Positions 19,015 through 25,769 of a stretch of 25,769 nucleotides of DNA are shown one piece after another (positions within the stretch are counted from its first letter, which is position 1; each line of letters starts with the position of its first letter). This DNA comes from Klebsiella pneumoniae (lineage in GTDB: Bacteria > Pseudomonadota > Gammaproteobacteria > Pseudomonadales > Pseudohongiellaceae). The stretch is from positions 1-25,769 of the forward strand of contig CAMBPO010000036.1 in NCBI GenBank assembly GCA_945869725.1, given 5' to 3'. The position numbers were made by a program, and so were the translations under genes. Under the pieces are notes generated by a model. That model was not told the origin of the DNA and did not search any database. It saw only the letters and a program-made list of their open reading frames with translations.

Positions 19015-19033
19015 TTTGCTCAGGATTTGCTCA
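19015..19033. repeat. Two TTTGCTCA direct repeats, 11 bp apart, upstream of liuA
   Basis: TTTGCTCA occurs at 19015-19022 and 19026-19033, one helical turn apart, at the end of the GGDEF-EAL gene and about 95-110 bp before the liuA start. The second copy includes the stop codon of the GGDEF-EAL gene. It may be a regulator site or chance. Confidence 0.35.
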
Positions 19034-22000
19034 TGATAGCGCTATTTGGGATGGCTGCTGCAACCTGAACCAGGCCGCGAACTGCTCGGCACTTTCTGGT
19101 TTATGGTAGAAGTAGCCTTGAATGACGTCGCATTGATAGTCTCGCAGAAACGCCTGTTGCCGAGAATTTTCCACACCTTCGGCGACCACCGTCAGGCCCA
19201 GGGTTTTGCTCATGGAGATAATGGCTTTGCTGATCGCCTGATCTTCGCGGCTGGTGTCCAGGTCGTTGACAAAAGTACGGTCAATCTTCAGGGTATCAAT
19301 CGGGTAATGGCGCAATTGTCCCAACGATGAATAACCGGTACCAAAGTCATCGAGTGCAAAGCGGATGCCGGTTTTTTTCATCTCCTGCATCAGGCGGATG
19401 GCGCGCTCGGGGTTTTGCACAACCACGCTTTCGGTAATCTCCAGCTCCAGTTGGCCGGCCGGAAAGCCATTGTTGCTCAGCAGTTGGTGAATATAGGCGG
19501 GCAGGTCAGGGTGATTAAACTGCCGCGCAGACAGGTTTACCGCTAGTGACAGCGCGGGTAAACCTTGCGCTTGCCACTGCAGCACCTGCTGGCACGCGGT
19601 TGCCATCACCCACTCACCGATGGGCACAATCAGACCATTGTCTTCAGCAATCGGAATAAAAAGGCTGGGTGAAATCAAACCCAGCTCCGGATGGTGCCAG
19701 CGCAGCAGAGCCTCCACGCCAACCACCTTGGCGGACTCAACATCCACTTTGGCCTGATAATTCAGGCTTAATTCACCGCGCTTGAGGGCATGATGCAGCT
19801 TAACTGCCAGTCCGGCGCGTTCCTGACGGTATTGATGCAAGTCTGCAGAATAGACTCTGATGTTGTTGCGACCTTCTTCCTTGGCAGCATACATGGCAGT
19901 GTCCGCATGGTTCATCAGGCTTTCTTCGGTGTTGGCATCCTCACCAAACAGGCTGATGCCAATGCTGGCTCCAATCATAAACTCACGTTGCTCAAGGGTA
20001 ATGGGCACGTTGAACACTTTCAGGATATTGCCGGCAATCTCTGCGGCATGTTCCTTGTCGTTAATGCGCTGCAACAAGATGACAAACTCATCACCACCAA
20101 GTCGCGCCACAATATCGGAGTTACGCAGCGGCGCGCGCAAACGTTTGGCGATTTCAGCCAATAACAGGTCGCCGGTATGGTGTCCATAGATGTCGTTCAC
20201 GGCTTTAAAACGATCAAGGTCAAGAAACAATACAGCAAACTGCTGCTCCTTGGAGCGATTGGCGTTGCTGATAGTGTTACCCAGTAACTCGCTGAACATC
20301 ACCCGGTTGGGCAGGCCAGTCAGCGTGTCGTGCGTGGCCAGATGCTTGATATGATTGGCCACCTGCTTTTTGCTGGTGATGTCATGGGTGATGCCGCGAT
20401 AGCCGCTAAATTCCCCGGCTGAGTCGCGGATGGGTTCACCGCTGAGTGACAGGTAAAAGGTCATGCCGTCGGCATTGGTGAATGAAAATTCGAATTCCCG
20501 GAATGATTGTTGTTTGTTCAGCAAGCGACGGAAGTGTCGCCAGCCTCCGACATCGGGTATCACTCCAGGCAGGGTCCACAATTGCCGGCCAATGGCTTGT
20601 TTGACGGCCAACTCATTGACGTCACCCCGGATACGCCCATCATAGGTAACAAAGCGCAAGCTGGGATCCATCTCCCAGTAATAATCTGAACTCAGGTTGA
20701 TCAGGCTACGGAAACGTTCCTCGTTCTGACGGATACGTTCAGCAGCGATGGATTGCTCTGCGGCGTTGGCAAAAGAGTCCAGCGCAAACGACATATTGTC
20801 AGCCATACTCTGGAGAATGCTTTGTGTCTGGGCATCAAAGACATTTTTGCTGTTGGCGTAAAACAACATGATAGCCACCGGCTTTTTGTGTCTGAGCAGC
20901 GGCAGGGCAGCCGCACTGTTGATGTCATGCGCCAATGCATGCTCATGCCAGGCACGGGTGCGTGGGTCAGCGCGAAAATCATTGGTAAACTGGGCTTTGC
21001 CTTCAATCATGGCGGCGGCGGTGATGCCGCGCCCTTCAGGTGTCTCGGAATCAAGACTGATATGGAATTTTTTGAGGCCCTGCATCACGAAACCGGCACT
21101 GGCAACGGCATAAAAGTGACCGCGCTCATTCGGCAGTAGCACGCTGGCAATACTAAACAGTTCACTGGAGACTGCAGCGAGGGTTGTCTGTTGGTACAGC
21201 GTGTCAACTGAAGTGGCGCGCAGGATTGCTTCGTTGGTCAAGCTCAGTGCCAGGAACAGTTGCTGCAGTTGGAAGGCTTTGAGCTCGGCATGTTTGCGGG
21301 CAGTGACATCGCGGCTGACCCCGATGATCAGCCAGCGACCGTTGATCAGAGTTGCGCGGCTGTGCACTTCAACCGTATTGGAAACACCGGTGTTGGGTAC
21401 CTTGACGTCACGCTCAAAACGGCTGCTGCGACCATGTTTGATCAGCTTGTCGTAACGTTCGATCAACTCCTCACGACTGAAACCAAGGATTTTGCTAGGA
21501 CCCATGCGCAGGATTTCATCACGGGTCAGCCCGGCATTGAGGCAGGCGGTATCGTTAACGTCTACAAACGTCAGCGTGTCACGGTCAACCAAATAAATCA
21601 TGTCCAGCGACATGTCCATGGCGGCGCGGAACCGTTTTAGGTTGGTTTCGTCGGTGCGTTCGCGGCTGATATCCACAGCGACACACTCATAACCCACAAA
21701 TATGCCGAGATGATCGAATTGTGGGGTGCCGCTGATCTGCAGAAAGCAGCTGCTGCCGTTATTTAGCCTGAGCACACAATCGATCTGCCGGAAAGGCTTT
21801 TGCAGCTTGACGCTGTCAAGATAGTTGCGCCAACCCAGTGAGCGCGGATTGTTGACATCTTGACGTGCAGGTTCGAAGGCGACATCCATTAAACGCCGGT
21901 GAAACAATTGCGCGGCGGCTTTGGTGTCTTCAGAGAAACTCAGGACCGCTTCGCAGACGCCATTGGCATCTTCCTGCCAGAACATGTCCGCAGACAATGA

Positions 22001-22129
22001 CAGCAGCCCGTGCAGCAAGGAATGGTCTAGTAAGCGGTCAGCGCGTAACTCACCTAAACCCAGCCGGAGATCCGTTACTGTTGTCCCCCTCGTCAGATTG
22101 ACAATTTTATTGTGCTTGTCTGAATCCAT
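19031..22129 (-). CDS. Cytoplasmic PAS-PAS-GAF-PAS-GGDEF-EAL cyclic-di-GMP enzyme
   Basis: This 1032-aa protein lacks membrane segments. Predicted order: PAS (about 40-155), PAS (165-277), GAF (300-452), PAS (470-586), GGDEF (595-755), EAL (770-1020). The cyclase motif GGDEF is intact (678-682), with an inhibitory RxxD I-site (RNSD, 669-672) at the correct 5-residue spacing. The EAL motif (806-808) and the other phosphodiesterase residues are also kept: NLSARQF, ELEITES, DDFGTGYSSL, LKIDR, VVAEGVE, QGYFYHKP. Both making and breaking of c-di-GMP are therefore possible, set by the sensor domains. It lies between argD and liuA on the same strand; a palindrome covers its likely promoter. No strong ribosome-binding site is seen before ATG 22129. 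Confidence 0.93.
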   Translation of the reverse strand: MDSDKHNKIVNLTRGTTVTDLRLGLGELRADRLLDHSLLHGLLSLSADMFWQEDANGVCEAVLSFSEDTKAAAQLFHRRLMDVAFEPARQDVNNPRSLGWRNYLDSVKLQKPFRQIDCVLRLNNGSSCFLQISGTPQFDHLGIFVGYECVAVDISRERTDETNLKRFRAAMDMSLDMIYLVDRDTLTFVDVNDTACLNAGLTRDEILRMGPSKILGFSREELIERYDKLIKHGRSSRFERDVKVPNTGVSNTVEVHSRATLINGRWLIIGVSRDVTARKHAELKAFQLQQLFLALSLTNEAILRATSVDTLYQQTTLAAVSSELFSIASVLLPNERGHFYAVASAGFVMQGLKKFHISLDSETPEGRGITAAAMIEGKAQFTNDFRADPRTRAWHEHALAHDINSAAALPLLRHKKPVAIMLFYANSKNVFDAQTQSILQSMADNMSFALDSFANAAEQSIAAERIRQNEERFRSLINLSSDYYWEMDPSLRFVTYDGRIRGDVNELAVKQAIGRQLWTLPGVIPDVGGWRHFRRLLNKQQSFREFEFSFTNADGMTFYLSLSGEPIRDSAGEFSGYRGITHDITSKKQVANHIKHLATHDTLTGLPNRVMFSELLGNTISNANRSKEQQFAVLFLDLDRFKAVNDIYGHHTGDLLLAEIAKRLRAPLRNSDIVARLGGDEFVILLQRINDKEHAAEIAGNILKVFNVPITLEQREFMIGASIGISLFGEDANTEESLMNHADTAMYAAKEEGRNNIRVYSADLHQYRQERAGLAVKLHHALKRGELSLNYQAKVDVESAKVVGVEALLRWHHPELGLISPSLFIPIAEDNGLIVPIGEWVMATACQQVLQWQAQGLPALSLAVNLSARQFNHPDLPAYIHQLLSNNGFPAGQLELEITESVVVQNPERAIRLMQEMKKTGIRFALDDFGTGYSSLGQLRHYPIDTLKIDRTFVNDLDTSREDQAISKAIISMSKTLGLTVVAEGVENSRQQAFLRDYQCDVIQGYFYHKPESAEQFAAWFRLQQPSQIALS

Positions 22130-22186
22130 GGTTGCAGATCCGGCGGCCTTACCTGGCCTGAGTGTTTAAGTACTTCACTCTTGCAT

Positions 22187-22211
22187 GTCATAGACATCTT
22201 TGTCTATCGAC
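22187..22211 (-). promoter_or_regulatory. Palindromic operator-like site over the putative promoter of the GGDEF-EAL gene
   Basis: ATAGACA and TGTCTAT form a perfect 7-bp inverted repeat with a 4-base spacer (22190-22207), flanked by GTC and GAC. On the - strand TTGGTC (22214-22209) and TATGAC (22192-22187), 16 bp apart, could be -35 and -10 boxes. A dimeric repressor bound here would block them. The promoter match is moderate; the dyad is clear. Confidence 0.5.
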
Positions 22212-22217
22212 CAATTC

Positions 22218-22249
22218 ACAAAAAACAAAACCTGATGCCGATAAATCAG
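22218..22249 (-). terminator. Possible intrinsic terminator of argD
   Basis: On the - strand, 17 bases after the argD stop, CTGAT-N8-ATCAG can form a 5-bp stem, followed by G and the U-rich stretch TTTTGTTTTTTG. The stem is short and not GC-rich, so termination may be weak. Confidence 0.45.
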
Positions 22250-22265
22250 TCGAGATTGATGTTTA

Positions 22266-23435
22266 CTACACCAGCGTCTTACAAGCTGCACCGATCAGGC
22301 TCAGTGCCTCATCAATTTCCGCCTCAGTAATGTTTAATGGCGGCAACAGACGAATGGAATTGCCGCCGGCTTTCACCGCCAGCAGCTTGACCTGCATAAA
22401 GGCTTTAATCAGGTCTGCATTTACACACACACAGCGTAATCCGACCATCAGGCCCAGCCCGGTGTGTTCGGCAAGCACCGCCGGGTACTGTGCAATCAGC
22501 GCATCAAGGCCGGCGCGCAGTTGTTGAGAACGCAGCTGCACGGTGTGCAGGAATGCCGGTTCACTGATGTAATCCAGCACTGCATTGCCCACGGCAGTGG
22601 CTAGCGGGTTGCCACCAAAGGTGCTGCCATGGGTGCCGGCCGTCATGACTTGCGCCACTTTTTCTGTCGACAGGCACGCACCGATCGGGAAACCGCCGCC
22701 CAGACCTTTGGCTGACGCCAGCAGATCCGGAGTCACCCCCAGCGCTTCGTGAGCAAACAAATGGCCGGTGCGGCCCATGCCTGACTGTACCTCGTCAAAC
22801 ATCAGCAGCACGCCGTGCTCATCACACATCTGCTTCACCGCTTTCAGATAATCAACCGCCACAGCGCGGATGCCACCCTCACCTTGCACTGGCTCAAGAA
22901 TTACGCCAGCCGTGTGTTCGGTCATGGCAGCGCGCAGCGCCTGCAGGTCACCAAAAGGCACCTGATCAAAGCCGGAATCGCCGACCAGAAAACCCTCAAT
23001 ATGCAAGGGGTTAAGACAGGCGGCAATCGGTGCCAGCGTGCGGCCATGAAACGACTGTGTCAGTGAAATGATACGTACGCGCTGGGGTCGGCCGTGATGA
23101 TAGTGGTACCGACGCATCATTTTAAAACCACATTCCACGGCTTCAGTGCCGGAATTGGCAAAAAACACGCGGTCGGCAAAACTCAGGTCCACCAGGCGCT
23201 GCGCCAGACGCTCAGTCGGAATATTGCTGAACAGGTTAGAGGTGTGCCACAGGCGCTCGGATTGTTCACGGATTGCCTTGACCAGGTAAGGGTGGCAATG
23301 CCCCAGACAGTTCACCGCAATGCCGGCGGTAAAATCCAGATAGCGTTGCTGATCAGCGGTGTACAGGTAAACACCAAGGCCACGTTCAAATTGCAGTTCC
23401 GGGTGGCCGTAATTGGCCATTAACGCTGAGCTCAT
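22266..23435 (-). CDS. argD: Acetylornithine/succinyldiaminopimelate aminotransferase
   Basis: This 389-aa class III PLP aminotransferase most likely converts N-acetylglutamate semialdehyde to N-acetylornithine in arginine synthesis, and may also serve lysine synthesis. The PLP lysine is Lys243 in SAKGLGGGFPIGA. Other family blocks are FANSGTEAVE (92-101), LTQSFHGRTL (125-134), EPVQGEGGI (181-189), FDEVQSGMGRTG (213-224) and GTHGSTFGGNPLA. Length matches ArgD. AGGA lies 8 bases before ATG 23435. Catabolic AstC or ornithine aminotransferase is possible from motifs alone, but no ast genes are nearby. It is divergent from msrA. Confidence 0.88.
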   Translation of the reverse strand: MSSALMANYGHPELQFERGLGVYLYTADQQRYLDFTAGIAVNCLGHCHPYLVKAIREQSERLWHTSNLFSNIPTERLAQRLVDLSFADRVFFANSGTEAVECGFKMMRRYHYHHGRPQRVRIISLTQSFHGRTLAPIAACLNPLHIEGFLVGDSGFDQVPFGDLQALRAAMTEHTAGVILEPVQGEGGIRAVAVDYLKAVKQMCDEHGVLLMFDEVQSGMGRTGHLFAHEALGVTPDLLASAKGLGGGFPIGACLSTEKVAQVMTAGTHGSTFGGNPLATAVGNAVLDYISEPAFLHTVQLRSQQLRAGLDALIAQYPAVLAEHTGLGLMVGLRCVCVNADLIKAFMQVKLLAVKAGGNSIRLLPPLNITEAEIDEALSLIGAACKTLV

Positions 23436-23487
23436 CTGTTGATCCTGGTAGTGCGATGGTGCAAGAGGGTTAGGTCATCGTGTGCTG

Positions 23488-23496
23488 TGATATTCT
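23488..23496 (+). promoter_or_regulatory. Extended -10 promoter element for msrA
   Basis: TG-A-TATTCT (23488-23496) resembles an extended -10 box and would place a start near 23503, giving a leader of about 42 bases. A convincing -35 is not seen. It lies in the 109-bp divergent argD-msrA gap. Confidence 0.4.
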
Positions 23497-23544
23497 AGGC
23501 TCGGTTACTTCGTCTGTATAGGCAGTTTTTGCTAGGAGCATCGT

Positions 23545-24177
23545 ATGTTATTCGCAGATAAAACACGCATGGTTACTGAAGCGGCAGCGTTAAAAGGTCG
23601 GGCACAGCCTATGCGCATCAGTGGTGTTCATACCATTACAGGTCATACGCTGGTACCGCCGTTTGCGGATGGGTTGCAGCAGGCCGTGTTTGGCCTGGGA
23701 TGTTTCTGGGGGGCAGAGCGGGTGTTATGGCGGCAGCCGGGCGTGGTCAGCACGGCGGTGGGTTACGCCGGTGGTTTTACGCCCAATCCCACCTACGAAG
23801 AAGTGTGCAGCGGGCAGACCGGCCACACTGAAGTGGTGTTGGTGATATTTGATCCGCAGTTGATCAGTTATGAGCAGCTGCTGGCGGTGTTCTGGGCGTC
23901 ACATGATCCGACACAAGGCATGCGCCAGGGTAATGACCGCGGAACGCAGTATCGCTCGGCCGTTTATACGGTGAATGATGAGCAGGCGCAGGCGGCCAGT
24001 CATAGTTGTGAACAAGCGCAACAAAGGTTGACCGCGGCAGGTCTGGGTAGTGTCACCACTGAGATTGCGCCATCGGCAGCGTTTTATTATGCCGAGGAAT
24101 ACCATCAGCAGTACCTCGACAAAAATCCCAATGGCTATTGCGGGATTCGTGGTTTGCCTTGTTTGATCCCAGGGTGA
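23545..24177 (+). CDS. msrA: Peptide-methionine (S)-S-oxide reductase
   Basis: This 210-aa enzyme reduces methionine-S-sulfoxide in proteins and free in the cytoplasm. The nucleophilic cysteine is Cys53 in [10 protein letters not shown]. The recycling cysteines Cys199 (NPNGYCGI) and Cys206 match the C51/C198/C206 layout of E. coli MsrA, so it is the long, three-cysteine type that uses thioredoxin. Other blocks are [41 protein letters not shown] and [15 protein letters not shown] (23534-23538) lies 6 bases before the ATG. It is monocistronic in appearance, with about 57 bases to the next reading frame. Confidence 0.95.
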   Translation: MLFADKTRMVTEAAALKGRAQPMRISGVHTITGHTLVPPFADGLQQAVFGLGCFWGAERVLWRQPGVVSTAVGYAGGFTPNPTYEEVCSGQTGHTEVVLVIFDPQLISYEQLLAVFWASHDPTQGMRQGNDRGTQYRSAVYTVNDEQAQAASHSCEQAQQRLTAAGLGSVTTEIAPSAAFYYAEEYHQQYLDKNPNGYCGIRGLPCLIPG

Positions 24178-24234
24178 CGGGGCACTGCGCCCTGGCATCG
24201 GGCAGGACAGAGCAGCACAGTGAAGGAGAGGGCG

Positions 24235-24608
24235 GTGAAATACGTTTCAACAGTTTGGGTGCAGTTGTTGTTGGTGGTTGCAACATGCTCAACAGTTCAG
24301 GCGCAGAGTGTCGACTTTTCAGGAGATATGCGTCTCGGGTACATGACCTTTGATCGGGACGAACGCAACGGCAGTACATCCGATGATGCTCAATTGCGCA
24401 TGAGGATCCGCGCCGGCGTGATGTGGGCTGGACGGACGCACTACAAAGTACCTACCGTGCTGACCACGGTGTGAATTACACCGCCATCATTGAGCGTAAT
24501 GACAAAGATGGCCCCAGCAATCAGCGCCGAGACCTCAACCGGTTGCGCACCGCCATCCGCAAACGAGTTGAAACCGACATGTACGTGCGTTACACGGTGA
24601 GTTTTTAA
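24235..24608 (+). pseudogene. Collapsed paralogue of the downstream porin (two internal deletions, frameshift)
   Basis: The 5' part (24235-24425) aligns without gaps to 24754-24944 of the intact porin: a 23-residue signal peptide, then SVDFSGDMRLGYMTFDRDERNG against DVDFSGDIRFGYAGFERDERSG. It then jumps to a 95-bp block (24426-24520) that matches 25213-25307, skipping 268 bp. This shifts the frame and gives a TGA at 24472-24474. In the shifted frame the sequence runs to a TAA at 24606-24608 and ends in YVRYTVSF, like a porin C-terminus with terminal Phe, implying a second, larger deletion after 24520. A GTG start at 24235 has AAGGAG 6 bases upstream. A short expressed peptide cannot be excluded, but no functional barrel can form. 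Confidence 0.82.
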
Positions 24609-24661
24609 AAAAAACGACTGAGTGCAAATGTCACAAAAATGCAGTTAAATTGTTGCCGTTA

Positions 24662-24684
24662 TGTCATCTTAAGTTTAGGTGACA
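24662..24684 (+). promoter_or_regulatory. Hairpin in the leader between the porin copies
   Basis: TGTCATC (24662-24668) can pair with GGTGACA (24678-24684), giving 7 pairs including one G-U, around a 9-base loop. There is no clear U-tract after it, so it is more likely a leader structure or operator than a terminator. Confidence 0.3.
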
Positions 24685-24753
24685 ACAGTTTGATTGTTGT
24701 TCAAATAAACTTGGTGGCTGCTGAGTGTAAACATTTTGTGGGGAGTGATACGC

Positions 24754-25769
24754 TTGAAACTAACGTCAAAAATGCTGTTAATAGCATCTGTTATGGGTTT
24801 AACCGCGCCGGCGGCAAATGCACAGGATGTTGATTTCTCAGGCGATATTCGCTTTGGTTACGCTGGTTTTGAGCGTGATGAGCGCAGCGGTCAAACGACT
24901 GATGACGATCAGTTCAGGCTGCGTGCAAGGGCAGGCCTGCTGTGGACCATCAACGATAACTGGTCGTTTAAGGGGCGATATGCTGGTCTTGTGCACGATT
25001 CGCGCAATCAGAGCGGCTTTGTAGGTCTGTTCAAGGGCCTGACTTTGGGCAACTCATCGATCGCCCCGGGACAAACAACGTTAGATGAGTTTTTTGTGCG
25101 GGCACGTTTTGGTAAATGGGATCACCGCATAGGTCGCTTTCAGATCAATAACCGCCTGACCGGTGTGGCAGATAAATCACTCAGTCGCACCAACTCTATC
25201 AGCTGGTTTGTCGGCTGGACCGATGGTTTGCAAAGTACCTACCGCTCTGATCACGGCCTCAATTACACCGCCCTTATCGAACGCAATGACAAAGATGGCC
25301 CCAGCAACGTGCGGCGTTCGCCACTGGGTTTTGACAAGCCCTCAAGCCGTGCCGGTTATTATTTCAGCGTAGAGGCAGCCGATACTGACGGCGTCTGGGC
25401 GCAGCGTTCCGTTGACGTGACCTACATCCCCTCGTCGCTTTACCACAACGGTGTCGCCGCTGGGCAAACGCGTGATTATCTGGGTGTCAGCGGGCGGCTC
25501 GCCACCCAGGTGACTATTCGCGATCAGATGAAACTGGTCAGCGGTGTTGAATTGGCATGGGCACCGCAAACCCAGACCCGAACGGCATCCAACCTGCCAG
25601 GCACCGGCAAAACCAACGGCACAGCCTGGCAATGGTCGCTGAACCTGATGGAGTTTCAGCCCGGCCACAGTATCGGCTTGGTTTATGGGGGAAATGAGGC
25701 CGGCTGGTTGTTATCAACAGACTTTTCTAACAACCAATCCCTGCTTGAGTTCCGTTACGCCTGGGAACC
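24754..25769 (+). CDS. Putative outer-membrane beta-barrel porin, 3' end outside the window
   Basis: 338 codons are visible and the frame is open to the window end. It begins with a signal peptide (MKLTSKMLLIASVMGLTAPAANA) followed by mature QDVDFSGDIRFGY. The mature part shows alternating polar/hydrophobic strands rich in aromatic residues and Gly/Asp turns, as in outer-membrane barrels. The exact porin family and solute are not recognised. I chose TTG 24754: GGGGAG lies 8 bases upstream, and the degenerate paralogue has a GTG at the aligned position with the same signal-peptide length. ATG 24772 would lose the Lys residue near the N-terminus and has no ribosome-binding site. The neighbouring copy shows this gene arose or was lost through tandem duplication. 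Confidence 0.85.
   Translation, partial: MKLTSKMLLIASVMGLTAPAANAQDVDFSGDIRFGYAGFERDERSGQTTDDDQFRLRARAGLLWTINDNWSFKGRYAGLVHDSRNQSGFVGLFKGLTLGNSSIAPGQTTLDEFFVRARFGKWDHRIGRFQINNRLTGVADKSLSRTNSISWFVGWTDGLQSTYRSDHGLNYTALIERNDKDGPSNVRRSPLGFDKPSSRAGYYFSVEAADTDGVWAQRSVDVTYIPSSLYHNGVAAGQTRDYLGVSGRLATQVTIRDQMKLVSGVELAWAPQTQTRTASNLPGTGKTNGTAWQWSLNLMEFQPGHSIGLVYGGNEAGWLLSTDFSNNQSLLEFRYAWE

Noticed and set aside
24169..24195. Terminator after msrA (CCAGGG ... CCCTGG)
   Set aside because: The 6-bp stem has a 15-base loop and no T-run follows.

Overview
The window looks like a chromosomal segment of a free-living, heterotrophic gammaproteobacterium of moderate GC. The evidence is the gene content: RlmI, the MtnB/MtnD/MtnC acireductone route, a full leucine/isovalerate (liu) operon, CHASE and GGDEF-EAL signalling proteins and a beta-barrel porin. 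The genus cannot be named from the sequence alone. No integrase, transposase, phage gene or CRISPR array was seen.

Layout. Bases 1-35 are the 3' end of a tRNA. From about 187 to 9971 all genes run on the + strand: a 2TM/PH-like membrane protein, a secreted S33-type alpha/beta-hydrolase peptidase, a NatA/NatB-type ABC exporter, a CHASE hybrid histidine kinase, RlmI, and the methionine-salvage trio mtnB-mtnD-mtnC. From 23435 down to 9952 all genes run on the - strand: argD, a 1032-aa PAS/GAF/GGDEF/EAL protein, then liuA-liuB-liuC-liuD-liuE-aacS. The last of these overlaps the end of mtnC by 20 bp, tail to tail. From 23545 on, the + strand carries msrA, a collapsed porin paralogue and an intact porin that runs off the window.

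How the genes work together. The - strand operon encodes the whole route from isovaleryl-CoA to acetoacetate plus acetyl-CoA: isovaleryl-CoA dehydrogenase, two-subunit methylcrotonyl-CoA carboxylase, methylglutaconyl-CoA hydratase and HMG-CoA lyase. An acetoacetyl-CoA synthetase then recaptures acetoacetate. The mtn trio carries methylthioribulose-1-P to the keto-acid precursor of methionine; MtnA and an MTA/MTR enzyme must lie elsewhere.

The most unusual signal is repetitive DNA concentrated in the liu operon. A 365-bp liuA-liuB gap holds two inverted copies of a 48-bp palindromic (REP/REPIN-like) element, 41/48 identical, whose inner stem differs by a compensatory base-pair change; short tandem repeats flank it. 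LiuC ends in a hexanucleotide-repeat tail. LiuD carries a pentapeptide-repeat linker where the family usually has its BT (holoenzyme assembly) domain. LiuE ends in a repeat whose last unit supplies the ribosome-binding site of aacS. Other points are a strong palindrome over the putative promoter of the GGDEF-EAL gene, and the porin pseudogene, which can be mapped base by base onto its intact neighbour.
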